Origin: Cupriavidus sp. D39
Lineage (GTDB): Bacteria; Pseudomonadota; Gammaproteobacteria; Burkholderiales; Burkholderiaceae
Length of the DNA stretch: 64,000 nt
Reading direction: 5' to 3'
Assembly: GCF_026627925.1 (NCBI RefSeq)
Contig: NZ_JAPNLE010000009.1
Location: forward strand, 868,001 to 932,000
In this document: piece by piece, positions 46,869-55,625 of the stretch
How the letters are laid out: every line of letters starts with the position of its first letter
Position numbering within the stretch: the stretch's first letter is position 1
Translations under genes and position numbers: made by a program
Notes under the pieces: generated by a model
Seen by the model: the letters and a program-made list of their open reading frames with translations, nothing else
Database searches by the model: none
Told to the model about the DNA's origin: nothing

Positions 46869-47644
46869 AATGCTTTCGCTCATCTTCTCAGCACGTACCT
46901 GCCATCCTCTGCGGATGACTTCTCCGGTCGCTCACCACCACGCCTTTTGAACGCAGCAGCACCGGGTGGTTTGGAGCCTGCTCCTGCAAGCCGACTCCGG
47001 GAGGCCTTCTCCCATCTTCAGTACAGCATCGCAGGCTCAGCCTGCGTTCGTGACACACACCACTGCTGGCCTTTCCTCGTCTGATGCATTTCGGGGTCTC
47101 GCGCCTTGTCCGCATTCTTCGTGGAACTGGGCGCCCCGATGATGGTGGCATCCACGATCGTGCCGGTGCCAACCTTCAGCCCCCGCCCTTGCAGTACTTC
47201 GCCGACCTTGGCGAACAACTGCTCGCCGAGCTTGTTGCGCTCCAGCAGCCGGCGAAACTTCAACAGCGTCGTGCCATCGGGAACGCGCTCGCGCCCCAGG
47301 TCAATCCCAACGAATCGCCGCAATGCGGTGCTGTCCAGCAGCGCCTCCTCGCACGCTTCATCCGCCAGGTTGAACCAGTGCTGCACAAAGTGCATGCGCA
47401 GCATGCGCTCCAGACCAACTGGCGGGCGACCGCCTTGACCCTTCGGATAGTGCGGCTCGACAACCTCGCACAACTGCGTCCACGGCACGATCTGCTCCAT
47501 CGTCTCAAGGAACACATCACGTTTGGTTGGCCGACGGTACTGTTCGAATCCGGCGCCTTGATCGGCCGCCATCGCAAGGGTCTGTTGTTTCATCCGCATT
47601 TAACGATTCACCGCCCAACGGCGTTGACCTTTTTCAGCGTAGCC

Positions 47645-48299
47645 TTAGCTCATCACCCAGGTGATTTCGTAACTCGTCATCAAATCCGCGCAAGATCTGC
47701 GAGCCACGATGAAGTTGCACCACCTTTCTGCCAAGCCCGTTAAATATCCCTGCGAACTCGCAGGCAATATATCCGCCTCCGACAATCGCAATCCGGTCTG
47801 GGGCGGCAGGCAGATCAAAAGCGTCGTTCGACGTGATCATCAACTGCGCGCCGGGCACAGCCGGCATGGCAGGTGTCGCGCCCGTCGCGATCAGAATGGT
47901 GTTCGCGGATACTGAGGTCCCATTTATGGTGATCTCATTCGGTCCCGAAAATTGCGCCCGCCCAGTGAAAATCTCAACTCCTGCGGCCTCGAGCAAGCGC
48001 CGATAGATGCCTTCAAGTCGGGTTATTTCGACATTTTTTGCCGCGATCAGCGAAGTCCAGCTATGGCTCGGATCCATCCGGCTCCAGCCAAAGCCGGCCG
48101 AGTCTGCAAAGCCCGGTCCGAACTGCGACGCGTACATCAATAGCTTCTTGGGGACGCAACCCCGGATAACACAGGTCCCGCCCAAACGGTATTCCTCGGC
48201 GATGGCGACTCTCGCGCCATGGCCAGCGGCGACGCGCGCGGCTCTCACACCGCCGGATCCTGCTCCGATCACGAACAGGTCAAAATCGTAGTTTTGCAT
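47645..48299 (-). pseudogene. gor: Glutathione-disulfide reductase, truncated by IS5
   Basis: N-terminal half (about 218 residues) of a class I pyridine-nucleotide disulfide oxidoreductase. FAD site LFVIGAGSGGVRAARVAA, redox centre GGTCVIRGCVPKKLLMYAS (Cys-x4-Cys with VPKK, typical of Gor), then NADPH site IAIVGGGYIACEFAGI and the Arg-bearing VVQLHRGSQILRGFD. The reading stops where the IS5 end begins. The second NADPH half and the interface domain with the catalytic His are not present on the far side of the element. The start ATG at 48299 begins MQNYDFDLF. Confidence 0.85.
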
Positions 48300-48501
48300 G
48301 GGCACTCTCTGTTAAACGCCAGCCACATAACGGGCGTATGCCGTCGTATGCACGCTCAAAACGGTTGTCTTATCGCGGCCCTTTCAAGCGGTCTGGGGAT
48401 TCGGGTAGGGATGTTTGACGGCCCATATCCGCAGCGGGGTCGTAGAGCGGTCTGCGGAAGCACTCGCTTGTCCTCACAAGAAACGTCTCTTCATACGGGC
48501 A

Positions 48502-48804
48502 CTACTCTGCAAGATAGTCAACTTGATAGCGGGTGATCCGTAGATCAGCCAGTTCCCGCTTGACTCGCAAGTGCTCGGGATGGATTGCATAGGAGTCGAG
48601 TGCCTCTCTGGACTCGAATTCTGAATAAAGAACGACATCACACGCGTAATCGATACCACTGACGTCGACGCCGATCTCGAGTGCAGTCAGGCCCGGTATC
48701 AGCGCCTGCAAACCGTCGAAAGCCGCTCTCACCCGACGGACGCTGTCGGCCTTCTCATCGGGCGTAGTGCCTCTCAGGTTCCACATCACAATATGTTTAA
48801 TCAT
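48502..48804 (-). CDS. Dabb-family (stress-responsive alpha-beta barrel) protein
   Basis: A 100-residue ferredoxin-like dimeric alpha-beta barrel: MIKHIVMWNLRGTTPDEKADSVRRVRAAFDGLQALIPGLTALEIGVDVS, then DVVLYSEFESREALDSYAIHPEHLRVKREL. The starting IKHIVMW and the YAIHPEH motif are diagnostic of Dabb. The ATG at 48804 matches the domain start; the longer frame adds nothing. Enzymatic role unknown. It lies 202 bases upstream of the broken gor gene. Confidence 0.85.
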   Translation of the reverse strand: MIKHIVMWNLRGTTPDEKADSVRRVRAAFDGLQALIPGLTALEIGVDVSGIDYACDVVLYSEFESREALDSYAIHPEHLRVKRELADLRITRYQVDYLAE

Positions 48805-49109
48805 TTTTAAACGCTCTTTCCAAGAGTATTTCGGATCGCGCCCTCGCTGATGTTGATCCTTGCGAGATCGGAAGCTGATTTCGAGGACGATATGGCGGAA
48901 GACACTCTGTGCGGCGACGCTAGGAGATTCGGATCGTCTAGCCGTCACCATGATGTGACTTTATGCGAAAGCCGAGCGACGCGGCACACCATCCCAGCAA
49001 ATCAGTTTCCCACCAGGCGGGATACGCTTTATAAGTAGAGTGCTCAGAACTGGCAAATGCCCGGATGTTCAATCCAACGCCTACCGGCCACAATGGGGCT
49101 TACTCGTTT
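48805..49109. other. Stretch without a recognised gene
   Basis: About 305 bases upstream of the Dabb gene. It should hold that gene's promoter. Nothing else was recognised. Confidence 0.35.
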
Positions 49110-49400
49110 TTACGCCGAGCCGGCAACGGCGCGGGGAGCGATCTGCACTTCGTTGATTAGGTTGATTTTTCTGTTCACATTGGAATACATGTTGTTGGCC
49201 AGCAAGCTCAGCGCGTCGGCCACCGCCTGCACCTCGTCGACGCGCTTGACCTGCACCCCCACTCGCCCGGTGTAGATCGCACGCTTGAGCGCGTTGAGCG
49301 CCTCGCCGCGATTGCGCACCTGCCGCAGTTCTCGCCGGAACGCGGCGTTGACGAAGTAGTCTGCCCGGGAGGTCGCAAGCAGCAATCTGCCGGGTTGTAC
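49110..49400 (-). pseudogene. Tn3-family transposase, C-terminal fragment
   Basis: About 75 residues resemble the end of Tn3-type transposases: RADYFVNAAFRRELRQVRNRGEALNALKRAIYTGRVG, then VDEVQAVADALSLLANNMYSN. The family protein is close to 1000 residues long; the rest is absent, and the tail after LLANN diverges. No terminal repeats, resolvase or cargo genes were seen nearby. Confidence 0.6.
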
Positions 49401-49613
49401 ACCGGCGTCGTAGATCGGATCGCGCTCGTTCCCCTTCGTACCCGAGAAGGTGTCGCGCCATACTAACCTTTGTTCCCAGGCTCCCGCGCCTTCTCGACAG
49501 ACCCATTTCCTCAGCGAATTCGTGATTCAAGACACTAGAAGTGCATGCGCGCCAGAGCCCAGATGCGGGTACCCTGATGTTGCCCCTGTTTGGTGTAGCT
49601 CTTAGCTCTCGGG

Positions 49614-49803
49614 TTATGCGGCCTTTTTACGCTGTGCCGCATGCCAGCGTTGCTCGTATTGCATGGGGCTGAGATAACCCAGCGTGGAATGCAGCCGTCG
49701 GTGATTATAAAAGGCTATCCAGTCCAGCACCGCGTCCATGGCCTCCCGCCGGGTGGCGAACTTTCTTCCGTGCAAACTGGCGGTCTTGAGCCGTCCCCAG
49801 AAG
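49614..49803 (-). pseudogene. IS3-family transposase (OrfB), C-terminal fragment
   Basis: About 62 residues of an rve-type IS3 transposase end: FWGRLKTASLHGRKFATRREAMDAVLDWIAFYNHRRLHSTLGYLSPMQYEQRW, then HAAQRKKAA and stop. The conserved YNHRRLHSTLGYLSP is unmistakable and includes the region after the third catalytic acid. The upstream part is replaced at about 49804 by an epoxide hydrolase gene on the other strand, so IS-mediated deletion probably trimmed both. Confidence 0.8.
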
Positions 49804-50906
49804 CCGACAAGGTGGCCTGAGCGGGAAACGGTAACGGATGCATCGCAAGGCGTGCGGCTCGCGACGATGCAGAAACTCGCGCATTATTGGAACACAGATT
49901 ACGACTGGCGCAAGGTCGAAGCGAGGCTGAACGCCCTGCCGCAATTCATCACCGAGATCGATGGGCTCGACATTCATTTCGTCCACGTTCGTTCGAAACA
50001 TCAGAATGCGTTGCCGGTCATCGTCACGCACGGGTGGCCCGGCTCGATCATCGAGCAATTGAAGATTATCGATCCGATGACCGATCCGACGGCCCATGGC
50101 GGGACTGCATCGGACGCTTTCGACGTCGTGATTCCGTCGCTCCCGGGCTACGGGTTCTCAGGCAAGCCGACCACGACCGGCTGGGATCCTGCTCGCATCG
50201 CGCGCGCCTGGGTCGTACTCATGAAGCGCCTCGGATACACGCGATATGTGGCGCAAGGCGGCGATTGGGGGAACGCTGTCACGGAGCAGATGGCCCTCCT
50301 GGCGCCACCGGAACTGCTCGGCATTCACACCAATATGCCGGCCACCGTACCGGACAACATTGCAGAGGCACTCAAGTTCGGCAAGCCTGCGCCGGCCGAC
50401 CTCTCGGCCGACGAGAGGCACGCGTACGATCAGCTCGACTTTTTCTACAAGCACGGCCTTGGCTACGCCCAGGAGATGGCGAACCGCCCGCAGACGTTGT
50501 ACGGGATTGAAGATTCACCTGTCGGCCTCGCCGCTTGGATACTCGACCACGACGCTAGCAGTCAGGCGCTCATCGCACGCGTCTTTGACGGTCAGTCCGA
50601 GGGACTTACGCGAGACGACATCCTCGACAACATCACGCTCTATTGGCTGACGAAGACGGGGGTCTCGTCGGCTCGACTGTATTGGGAAAACAAGCTCAAC
50701 TTTTTCGCCCCGAAGCACGTCGCCGTCCCGGTCGCCGTCAGCGTCTTTCCAGATGAGATCTACGCCGCCCCGCGGAGCTGGACAGAGAAGGCGTATCTCA
50801 AACTGATTCATTACAACCGCCTCCCCAAAGGGGGCACTTTGCGGCCTGGGAGCAGCCACAGGCTTTCTCGGAAGAGGTTCGCGCAAGTTTCCGGTCGCTG
50901 CGCTGA
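49804..50906 (+). pseudogene. Epoxide hydrolase, N-terminally truncated, one frameshift
   Basis: EHN-type epoxide hydrolase. The visible protein starts at TRWPERETVTDASQGV, losing the usual first tens of residues and start codon. It continues VTHGWPGSIIEQLKIIDPM (oxyanion), VAQGGDWGNAVTEQM (nucleophile Asp) and DFFYKHGLGYAQEM. Near the end one base is missing in GGGGGCACTTT (about 50833). Repair restores KGGHFAAWEQPQAFSEEVRASFRSLR with the catalytic His, stopping at 50906. The 5' edge coincides with the end of an IS3 fragment. The truncation, unlike the frameshift, cannot be a sequencing error. Confidence 0.82.
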
Positions 50907-51228
50907 ACGCAAAGATGCAGACGACGCCGTAGTGGCGTCCTTCGCGTCGCGCTCGCTAACCGCGCAAGGAGAATTCCTGTGGTCAGCACATACGTCGTTT
51001 CATTGTGGGGCAGAACGGCAGCTCTGGAGCGCGTTCGTGACATTCGCAGAAACTAACTGAAGGGCCGGAACGGGTCGGGAAGAGCCGACCGGCAATCGGA
51101 CGACGGAGGTCGCTTGCCTGCCAGTTTCAGCGGACATTCGAGCGTAGGTTTCGCCCAGACTCGCTGTGAGGCGGCCACGGCAACGCGATGGCCGCCCCGT
51201 TCGAAACCGAGTTAGCTGCGGCCTCGTG
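50907..51228. other. Stretch without a gene; hairpin at 51170-51197
   Basis: About 320 bases between convergent genes. GGCGGCCA (51170-51177) pairs with TGGCCGCC (51190-51197 approx.) around an 11-12 base loop and may terminate transcription from either side, though no T-run follows. Nothing else was recognised. Confidence 0.4.
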
Positions 51229-51861
51229 TCAAAAGTAGCGCGCCAGCGCGCGGGCCTCTTCCGCCGCCTCGAACCGTCCGGATTCCCTGTGCGCCCCCAG
51301 CAGGGTCTTCTCGACCAGGATGCCTTGCACGTCGGTGACCCCGACGAATTTCAGCCACATCTCGACATAAGGTCGCTGCAGGTCGTATTCGCGTGCTGGG
51401 GTAAACGATCCCGGCGACGAGTAATCGAGCCCGCGCGCGTAGACGACCGCCGCTTTCTTGCCTGCGAGCTTGCCAGCGAAACCCGTGCCGTCGAAAGTGA
51501 ACAGCACATCCTTATGCGAAATGACGTCGATCAGATGCTTGAGCTTGTACGGAATGCCGAAATTCCACAGCGGTATGCCGAACAGCGATTTGTCCGCCGC
51601 GTGAAATGGCGCCGCGAGTTCCTCGATGCGCCTCCACGCCGACTCCTGAGCCGACGTCAGTGCCGTGCCGCCAAGGCTCGCGTACTTCGCCGCCATCGCA
51701 TGGCCGTCGAATTCCGGCATCACCAGGTTCCAGACGTCCAGCGTCTGGATGGTGTCCGCCGGATTGGTCTCGTGGTAGGCATCAAGAAAGGCGCGGCAGA
51801 CTTCGATGGAAGCCGAGTCCTGCTTGCGCGGCGAGCATTCGATGTAAAGCAGTTGAGCCAT
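51229..51861 (-). CDS. FMN-dependent NADH-azoreductase / NAD(P)H dehydrogenase (flavodoxin fold)
   Basis: A 210-residue flavodoxin-like oxidoreductase: MAQLLYIECSPRKQDSASIEV carries the FMN phosphate loop, PLWNFGIPYKLKHLIDVISHKDVLFTFDGTGFAGKLAGKKAAVV is the AzoR signature, and GLDYSSPGSF contributes to the active site. It reduces azo dyes and quinones with NADH in the family. GGAGCT precedes the ATG. A decayed LysR gene lies divergently upstream, as is usual for azoreductase genes. Confidence 0.9.
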   Translation of the reverse strand: MAQLLYIECSPRKQDSASIEVCRAFLDAYHETNPADTIQTLDVWNLVMPEFDGHAMAAKYASLGGTALTSAQESAWRRIEELAAPFHAADKSLFGIPLWNFGIPYKLKHLIDVISHKDVLFTFDGTGFAGKLAGKKAAVVYARGLDYSSPGSFTPAREYDLQRPYVEMWLKFVGVTDVQGILVEKTLLGAHRESGRFEAAEEARALARYF

Positions 51862-51954
51862 GTCAGAAAGCTCCTGTGGTGGTCAAGTGGAAGCGAGGCA
51901 ACAAGGGGTACTCGCCAGTGCAACCACAGCGAAGCGCCTCAACGTCAAATAGAG

Positions 51955-52080
51955 AGTGCCGCTCGACACCGCTCTGCTGCACACGTTCGTCACGGTCGCG
52001 GACGTACGCAGCGTTACCGGCGCGGGGCGCCGGTTGCATTTGAGCCAGTCAGCCGTCGGCGCCAAGGCTCATCCTTCGGT
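51955..52080 (+). pseudogene. LysR-family regulator remnant (HTH only)
   Basis: About 40 residues, LDTALLHTFVTVADVRSVTGAGRRLHLSQSAVGAKA, match the LysR N-terminal HTH (normally DTALLRTFVTVADAGSFTRAAERLHLSQSAVSAQI). The rest of the regulator is missing. It begins 94 bases from the azoreductase start on the opposite strand, so it was probably that gene's regulator. Confidence 0.65.
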
Positions 52081-52255
52081 TCTTGGGCCACAAGCAGTCC
52101 GTGCATGGCGAGTTGCAGAATGGTCTGCTCGAGCACGTTGACGGCTTACGGGCGGTCGAGCAGCAGGTCGAAGTGGGAAGCAATGCGGGACCAGTTTTCG
52201 TGAGCCCGTGCGCTGACTACGAGGGGGATCAACTGTTGGTAACAGGATTCGCAAG

Positions 52256-52681
52256 TTAGACGAGCGTGAGCGTCACGTCGATGTTGTTCCGCGTCGCGTT
52301 CGAGTATGGGCACACGACGTGGGCCTTGTTGATCAGGCCCTGAGCGGCCTCCCGTTGCATGCCCGGCAGCGATATTTTCAGCTCGACTTCGATGCCGAAA
52401 CCATTGGGAATGAGACCGATGCCGACACTTCCGTCGACTGCGACCCCAGCGGGCATGGCGATCTTGTCGCGCGCAGCAACGAATTGCATTGCGCCGATAA
52501 AGCATGCGCTGTACCCGGCAGCAAACAGCTCTTCCGGGTTGGTGCCTTGCCCTCCGCCTCCACCAAGTTCTTTCGGCTTCGTTAGCTTCAGCTCCAGTCC
52601 GGCTTTCGGTACCACGGCACGGCCATCACGGCCGCCGGTTGCTTGGGCGTTAGCACGGTAGAGAACCTTTTCGATCGACAT
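52256..52681 (-). CDS. ohr: Organic hydroperoxide resistance protein (Ohr/OsmC)
   Basis: A 141-residue Ohr-type thiol peroxidase. The peroxidatic Cys is in [16 protein letters not shown] and the resolving Cys in [32 protein letters not shown] before the first Cys is the Ohr signature. The ATG at 52681 starts [22 protein letters not shown], the usual Ohr N-terminus, with AAGGAG upstream. It follows the SDR gene by 62 bases on the same strand and may share its transcript. A second Ohr lies at 61003-61422. Confidence 0.92.
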   Translation of the reverse strand: MSIEKVLYRANAQATGGRDGRAVVPKAGLELKLTKPKELGGGGGQGTNPEELFAAGYSACFIGAMQFVAARDKIAMPAGVAVDGSVGIGLIPNGFGIEVELKISLPGMQREAAQGLINKAHVVCPYSNATRNNIDVTLTLV

Positions 52682-52743
52682 CGCAAACTCCTTTATTGAC
52701 GTTTGACGCACACGGGCGCCGGACAGCGGCGCCCGGGAGTGCT

Positions 52744-53454
52744 TTAGTGACCAGCGCTCTGGCCGCCGTCGACATGCAGGATTTCGCCCGTCACGAAGGG
52801 CGCCGAATCCAGATACAAGATGGCGTCCACGATATCGCTCATCTCGCCCATGTGACCAATCGGGTGCAGTGCCCCGAGCGCCTCGTGCGTTTCCGGCGCG
52901 TGCATCGGCGACTTGATGATGCCCGGCGCGACGGCGTTGGCGCGAATGCCGCGCTTTGCGTACTCGATCGCAAGCGATTTCGTGGCGGCGTTCAGACCGC
53001 CCTTCGTCAGCGATGCCAGCACTGAAGGGACACCGCTGATTGCGTGGTCGACCAAGCTGGTCGTGATGCTGACAACGTGCCCGCTCGAGTTCTTCTCCAT
53101 TTCGGCAATGGCGAGCTGGGTGATATGGAAGAAGCCAGCGAGGTTCACGCCCGTAACCGCTGCGTAGTCTTCAGCGGTGTACCGAGTGAATGGCTTGGCA
53201 ACGAAGATGCCGGCGTTGTTGATCAGCGTATCGATGCGGCCGAAGCGTGCCACAGCCTCCGAAATCACGCGGCGCGCGGTAGTCGGGTCGGCGATATCGC
53301 CCGCCACCGTCAGAATGTTGGGATCATCCGACGGCCTGATGGTCCGTGCCGTTGCGACAACGCGGTAGTCGCGTTTGCGGAAAGCCTTGACCAGTTCTGC
53401 ACCAATGCCTTGTGACGCACCAGTAACAATGACGACTTTTTGCGACGTGCTCAT
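52744..53454 (-). CDS. Short-chain dehydrogenase-like protein with altered active site
   Basis: SDR of 236 residues: cofactor loop [23 protein letters not shown] in [10 protein letters not shown], and [33 protein letters not shown] around the active site. The catalytic Tyr that should stand four residues before the Lys is replaced (PSVLASLTK instead of xxYxxSK), while Lys is kept. It ends [15 protein letters not shown] as normal. The ATG at 53454 has GAGAG upstream. First gene of a likely pair with ohr. It may bind cofactor without ordinary dehydrogenase activity. Confidence 0.85.
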   Translation of the reverse strand: MSTSQKVVIVTGASQGIGAELVKAFRKRDYRVVATARTIRPSDDPNILTVAGDIADPTTARRVISEAVARFGRIDTLINNAGIFVAKPFTRYTAEDYAAVTGVNLAGFFHITQLAIAEMEKNSSGHVVSITTSLVDHAISGVPSVLASLTKGGLNAATKSLAIEYAKRGIRANAVAPGIIKSPMHAPETHEALGALHPIGHMGEMSDIVDAILYLDSAPFVTGEILHVDGGQSAGH

Positions 53455-53819
53455 GGTAACTCTCGAATAAATGGATTCGGCGTCCTGGCCGATCCGGCCA
53501 GCGGTGTCCATGGAGATAAGTCTAGGCGGATCCACGCTGGATTCGAATAGCCACCATGGACAAACAGTAATGCGCGGTTGGTACAAATCATGCGCACCGT
53601 CGGCGCGATACTGCGTGGACGCTGCTGAATTGGCACCGAGGCGTCTTACTTCGCTAGCGATACCCACAAATTCTGCTACCGCAGCTTTTGGGCGAACCGA
53701 GAAGTGCTCCTTTCCGTCTCCTCGTGCTTTCGCCGCGTTTTTGCATTTGACGTTTGTTAGATGACGACCCCGGCAGGCGCACTCAATCCTGCCAGGGTGC
53801 AATGACCAATCACCAAACC
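53455..53819. other. Stretch without a recognised gene
   Basis: About 365 bases between the SDR start and the end of the metallo-hydrolase gene. It should contain the SDR/ohr promoter. No coding sequence or structured element was recognised. Confidence 0.4.
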
Positions 53820-54719
53820 TTAGTCGTAGAAAGCAGGGAGCAGCTTAAGCTTGTTGGATTGCTTCTTGTCATGATTGATGAAGAGCTTCGCATTGTACGT
53901 TGCAATCAACTGCCTGATTTTTTCCATTGAAGCGATTGATTCTGCATTGTTGGTATTCAATGACGGAACTATGTTTTTCTCGAAATTTCCTTCCAAATGA
54001 ACAACATCGCCCGACAGGATGATGAAGCCAGAATTCTTGAGATGGACTAGCAGCGACTGGCTGCCGGGAGTGTGCCCTGGCGTGGAAACCAAAATGACGC
54101 TCCCGTCGCCGAACACATCGGTATCACCGTCGACAAGCTGAAGGTTCTTCGGCGCGCCCAAAAGTTTACGCGCCAGTGCCATCAATTGATTTACGTTGTC
54201 ATTCGACCCGTTGGGGGAATGTATCCAGCTATACTCAGCCTGCTGCATCAGAATTGTGGCGTTGGGGAACAAGCTCACGTTACCTATGTGGTCTCCATGT
54301 GTGTGCGATATTGCAACCCGAGCGATATTGCCTGGCTTCAGCCCGATTTCGGCGAGTTGATCTGTCACTGTCTTGTCGAGGTGATAGACGATCAATTTCG
54401 GTAAAGTGGACCAACCTTTGGGGTCGTTGAACGCTGCTTCAGGAACGCCCGTATCCCAAAGCAACCATTCGCTTCCATGCCTTATCAGCCAGCAAGTAGA
54501 TGAGAACTCGATACTGTGTCCAGCGTTCTCGCCGGGCGTCCATACCGACTCGTCGTTTGCAAGGGAGCGGCCACAATCCAACCGAAAAAGCTGTTCGGCG
54601 ACACCGGCCTTGGCGGGATCCGGTAGTTTGGAGCCTGCGTGCGCATTTGGCGCGCCTTCCATCATTAACAAGAAGGCAACCAAGATAAATGACACCGCTG
54701 CTTTTGTTTGTCTCAGCAT
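53820..54719 (-). CDS. Exported MBL-fold hydrolase, N-acyl-homoserine-lactonase-like
   Basis: A 299-residue metallo-beta-lactamase-fold protein. The signal peptide (LRQTKAAVSFILVAFLLMMEGAPNAHA) sends it to the periplasm. The metal motif ISHTHGDHIGNVSLF, VSTPGHTPGSQSLLV and LSGDVVHL supply the ligands, with a late His in LFINHDKKQ. The layout matches the AHL-lactonase-like group, but that group also includes hydrolases of other lactones and esters. The ATG at 54719 is set by GAGGAG eight bases upstream; the GTG at 54725 is too close. G+C is a little lower than in its neighbours. Confidence 0.85.
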   Translation of the reverse strand: MLRQTKAAVSFILVAFLLMMEGAPNAHAGSKLPDPAKAGVAEQLFRLDCGRSLANDESVWTPGENAGHSIEFSSTCWLIRHGSEWLLWDTGVPEAAFNDPKGWSTLPKLIVYHLDKTVTDQLAEIGLKPGNIARVAISHTHGDHIGNVSLFPNATILMQQAEYSWIHSPNGSNDNVNQLMALARKLLGAPKNLQLVDGDTDVFGDGSVILVSTPGHTPGSQSLLVHLKNSGFIILSGDVVHLEGNFEKNIVPSLNTNNAESIASMEKIRQLIATYNAKLFINHDKKQSNKLKLLPAFYD

Positions 54720-54878
54720 GACCACTACTCCTCAGGGAAAATGCGCGGCTCATCACCGTGCTGCGTTTTACACTGCACAAAACCTAACAACTGAAAAACT
54801 GCCAGGCAAACCAATCGCGTTTCTATTGCAGCAATTTGATGAATGTCACTGAGCATGCAATACTAACGGCTTGCCCTT

Positions 54879-55237
54879 TTAAACAATATAGTGGGCGAGA
54901 GCCTTGAACCGCCCGCTGCCGACATTACACACGTTATGCATTTCTCGGGGCCCGAATTGCAGCGGCCCCCGGCTTTGAGAATCAAGTCCGGCTTATTATC
55001 GAACTTCGCGACAGCCTCTCCCTCCAGCACATAGGCGCTTTCAATCCCTGGATGAGCATGCCGACCCGTGCAGGTACCTGGCTCTAGTTCAGCAATCACG
55101 GCCATTGTCTCGTAGCCCTGTGGGAAGTCGATCGTCTGAAGTGTCGTTCTCGCCTGAGCAAACGCGTTGGTTCCGGCAGCAGCAAGCAAAAAAATGGCAG
55201 TCGAAAACACCGCCAATGGTCGCGTCAATGATGACAT
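54879..55237 (-). pseudogene. Exported cupin-domain protein, one frameshift
   Basis: About 119 residues after repair. Signal peptide TRPLAVFSTAIFLLAAAGTNAFAQA, then a single cupin: PGTCTGRHAHPGIESAYVLEGEAVAKFDNKPDLILKAG (metal His-His-Glu) and, in another frame, GPLQFGPREMHNVCNVGSGRFKALAHYIV with the second-motif His. One base is missing in GCCGGGGGCCGC near 54966; with it, the protein ends at 54879. The uncorrected frame runs to 54863 with an unrelated tail. AGGAGAGG lies before the ATG at 55237. Small periplasmic cupins of this type have no assigned substrate. Confidence 0.8.
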
Positions 55238-55625
55238 TTGTCCTCTCCTTAATGAAATCGTTGTTATGCGGTCGTTGTCCGCGGGGAAGACTCTAGGCGG
55301 CGCCTTTTTGTCAATAAAGCCATCGAACGGAACATGAATTGTTACATCAAGGAATAAATCGCCTGCCCGTTCATCGAGTGCGACGAAAGAGTCGCAGCCG
55401 GGGTAATGCCGCCGGCGGTCAACCGTACAGTCTGGAGGAGCGGCGGCGTATTCGCGCTCTTCGCGCGCACTACGCGGGAAACGGCAGTAACGGCTATTCG
55501 CCGACCCATGCGTCGTCACGCGGCCACCTAGGGTTTACCTTAGTTGCCTCTCTGCACCCCCTCGCCTAGATTAATTATTAATTGTTAACAATAAAAGTTA
55601 TCTGTTATCACTGACGAGGACAACC
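55238..55625. promoter_or_regulatory. Divergent promoter region with ATTGTTAACAAT palindrome
   Basis: About 390 bases between the cupin and the enolase-superfamily genes. ATTGTTAACAAT at 55581-55592 is a perfect 12-bp palindrome in an A/T-rich patch 33 bases before the latter's start. A related word occurs before the GntR gene (59425-59436), which suggests a GntR-type operator. Short frames at 55339-55569 look non-coding. Confidence 0.5.

Larger units (their letters stand above)
44553..47060 (-). mobile_element. Group II intron B (outer), with maturase ORF
   Basis: Inserted in the IS5 transposase gene just after the codons for QQW. The 5' end reads GTGTGTCACG, fitting the GTGYG consensus; the 3' end reads TCTACTTAC, fitting the terminal AY. 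The exact edges are uncertain by one to three bases because of the GT repeat. A canonical domain V is at 44591-44624, followed by domain VI, and a reverse-transcriptase ORF fills domain IV. Domain I is itself interrupted by intron A (46203-46868). Without A, the segments GAGCGAAAGCATTG and TCCGATGACGCATCG join, and this matches the corresponding domain I stretch of intron A. Confidence 0.88.
44109..47593 (-). pseudogene. IS5-family transposase split by a group II intron
   Basis: The 5' exon (about 47593-47061) encodes the IS5 N-terminal domain, including LLKFRRLLERNKLGEQLF and TGTIVDATIIGAPSSTKN, to the end of MHQTRKGQQW. The 3' exon (about 44552-44109) resumes [30 protein letters not shown] and continues through the YGDSAYASQ and RARVEHVFAVVKRLWG regions to the stop. 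Removal of the intron would give about 325 residues, normal for IS5. If splicing works, a functional transposase could still be made. The start ATG at 47593 (MKQQTLAM) is preferred over 47599. Confidence 0.85.
43973..47644 (-). mobile_element. IS5-family insertion sequence carrying nested group II introns
   Basis: The ends share GGCTACGCTGAA(G/A)AAG as inverted repeats (inward from 43973 and from 47644). The flanks are TTAA and TTAG, both matching the YTAR target preferred by IS5-group elements, though not identical. Without the intron the element would be about 1.17 kb. Its transposase gene is interrupted by a roughly 2.5-kb group II intron (44553-47060). On the right it truncates a glutathione reductase gene whose other half is not found on the left, so a deletion or recombination followed insertion. 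Confidence 0.85.

Noticed and set aside
46750..47040. Similar roughly 85-base segments at 46750-46850 and 46930-47040 read as a simple tandem repeat
   Set aside because: They are the corresponding domain I parts of two nested group II introns, each followed by its own downstream domains.
55339..55569. Short plus-strand frame in the region before the enolase-superfamily gene
   Set aside because: Basic, low-complexity translation without homology; it overlaps the likely promoter.
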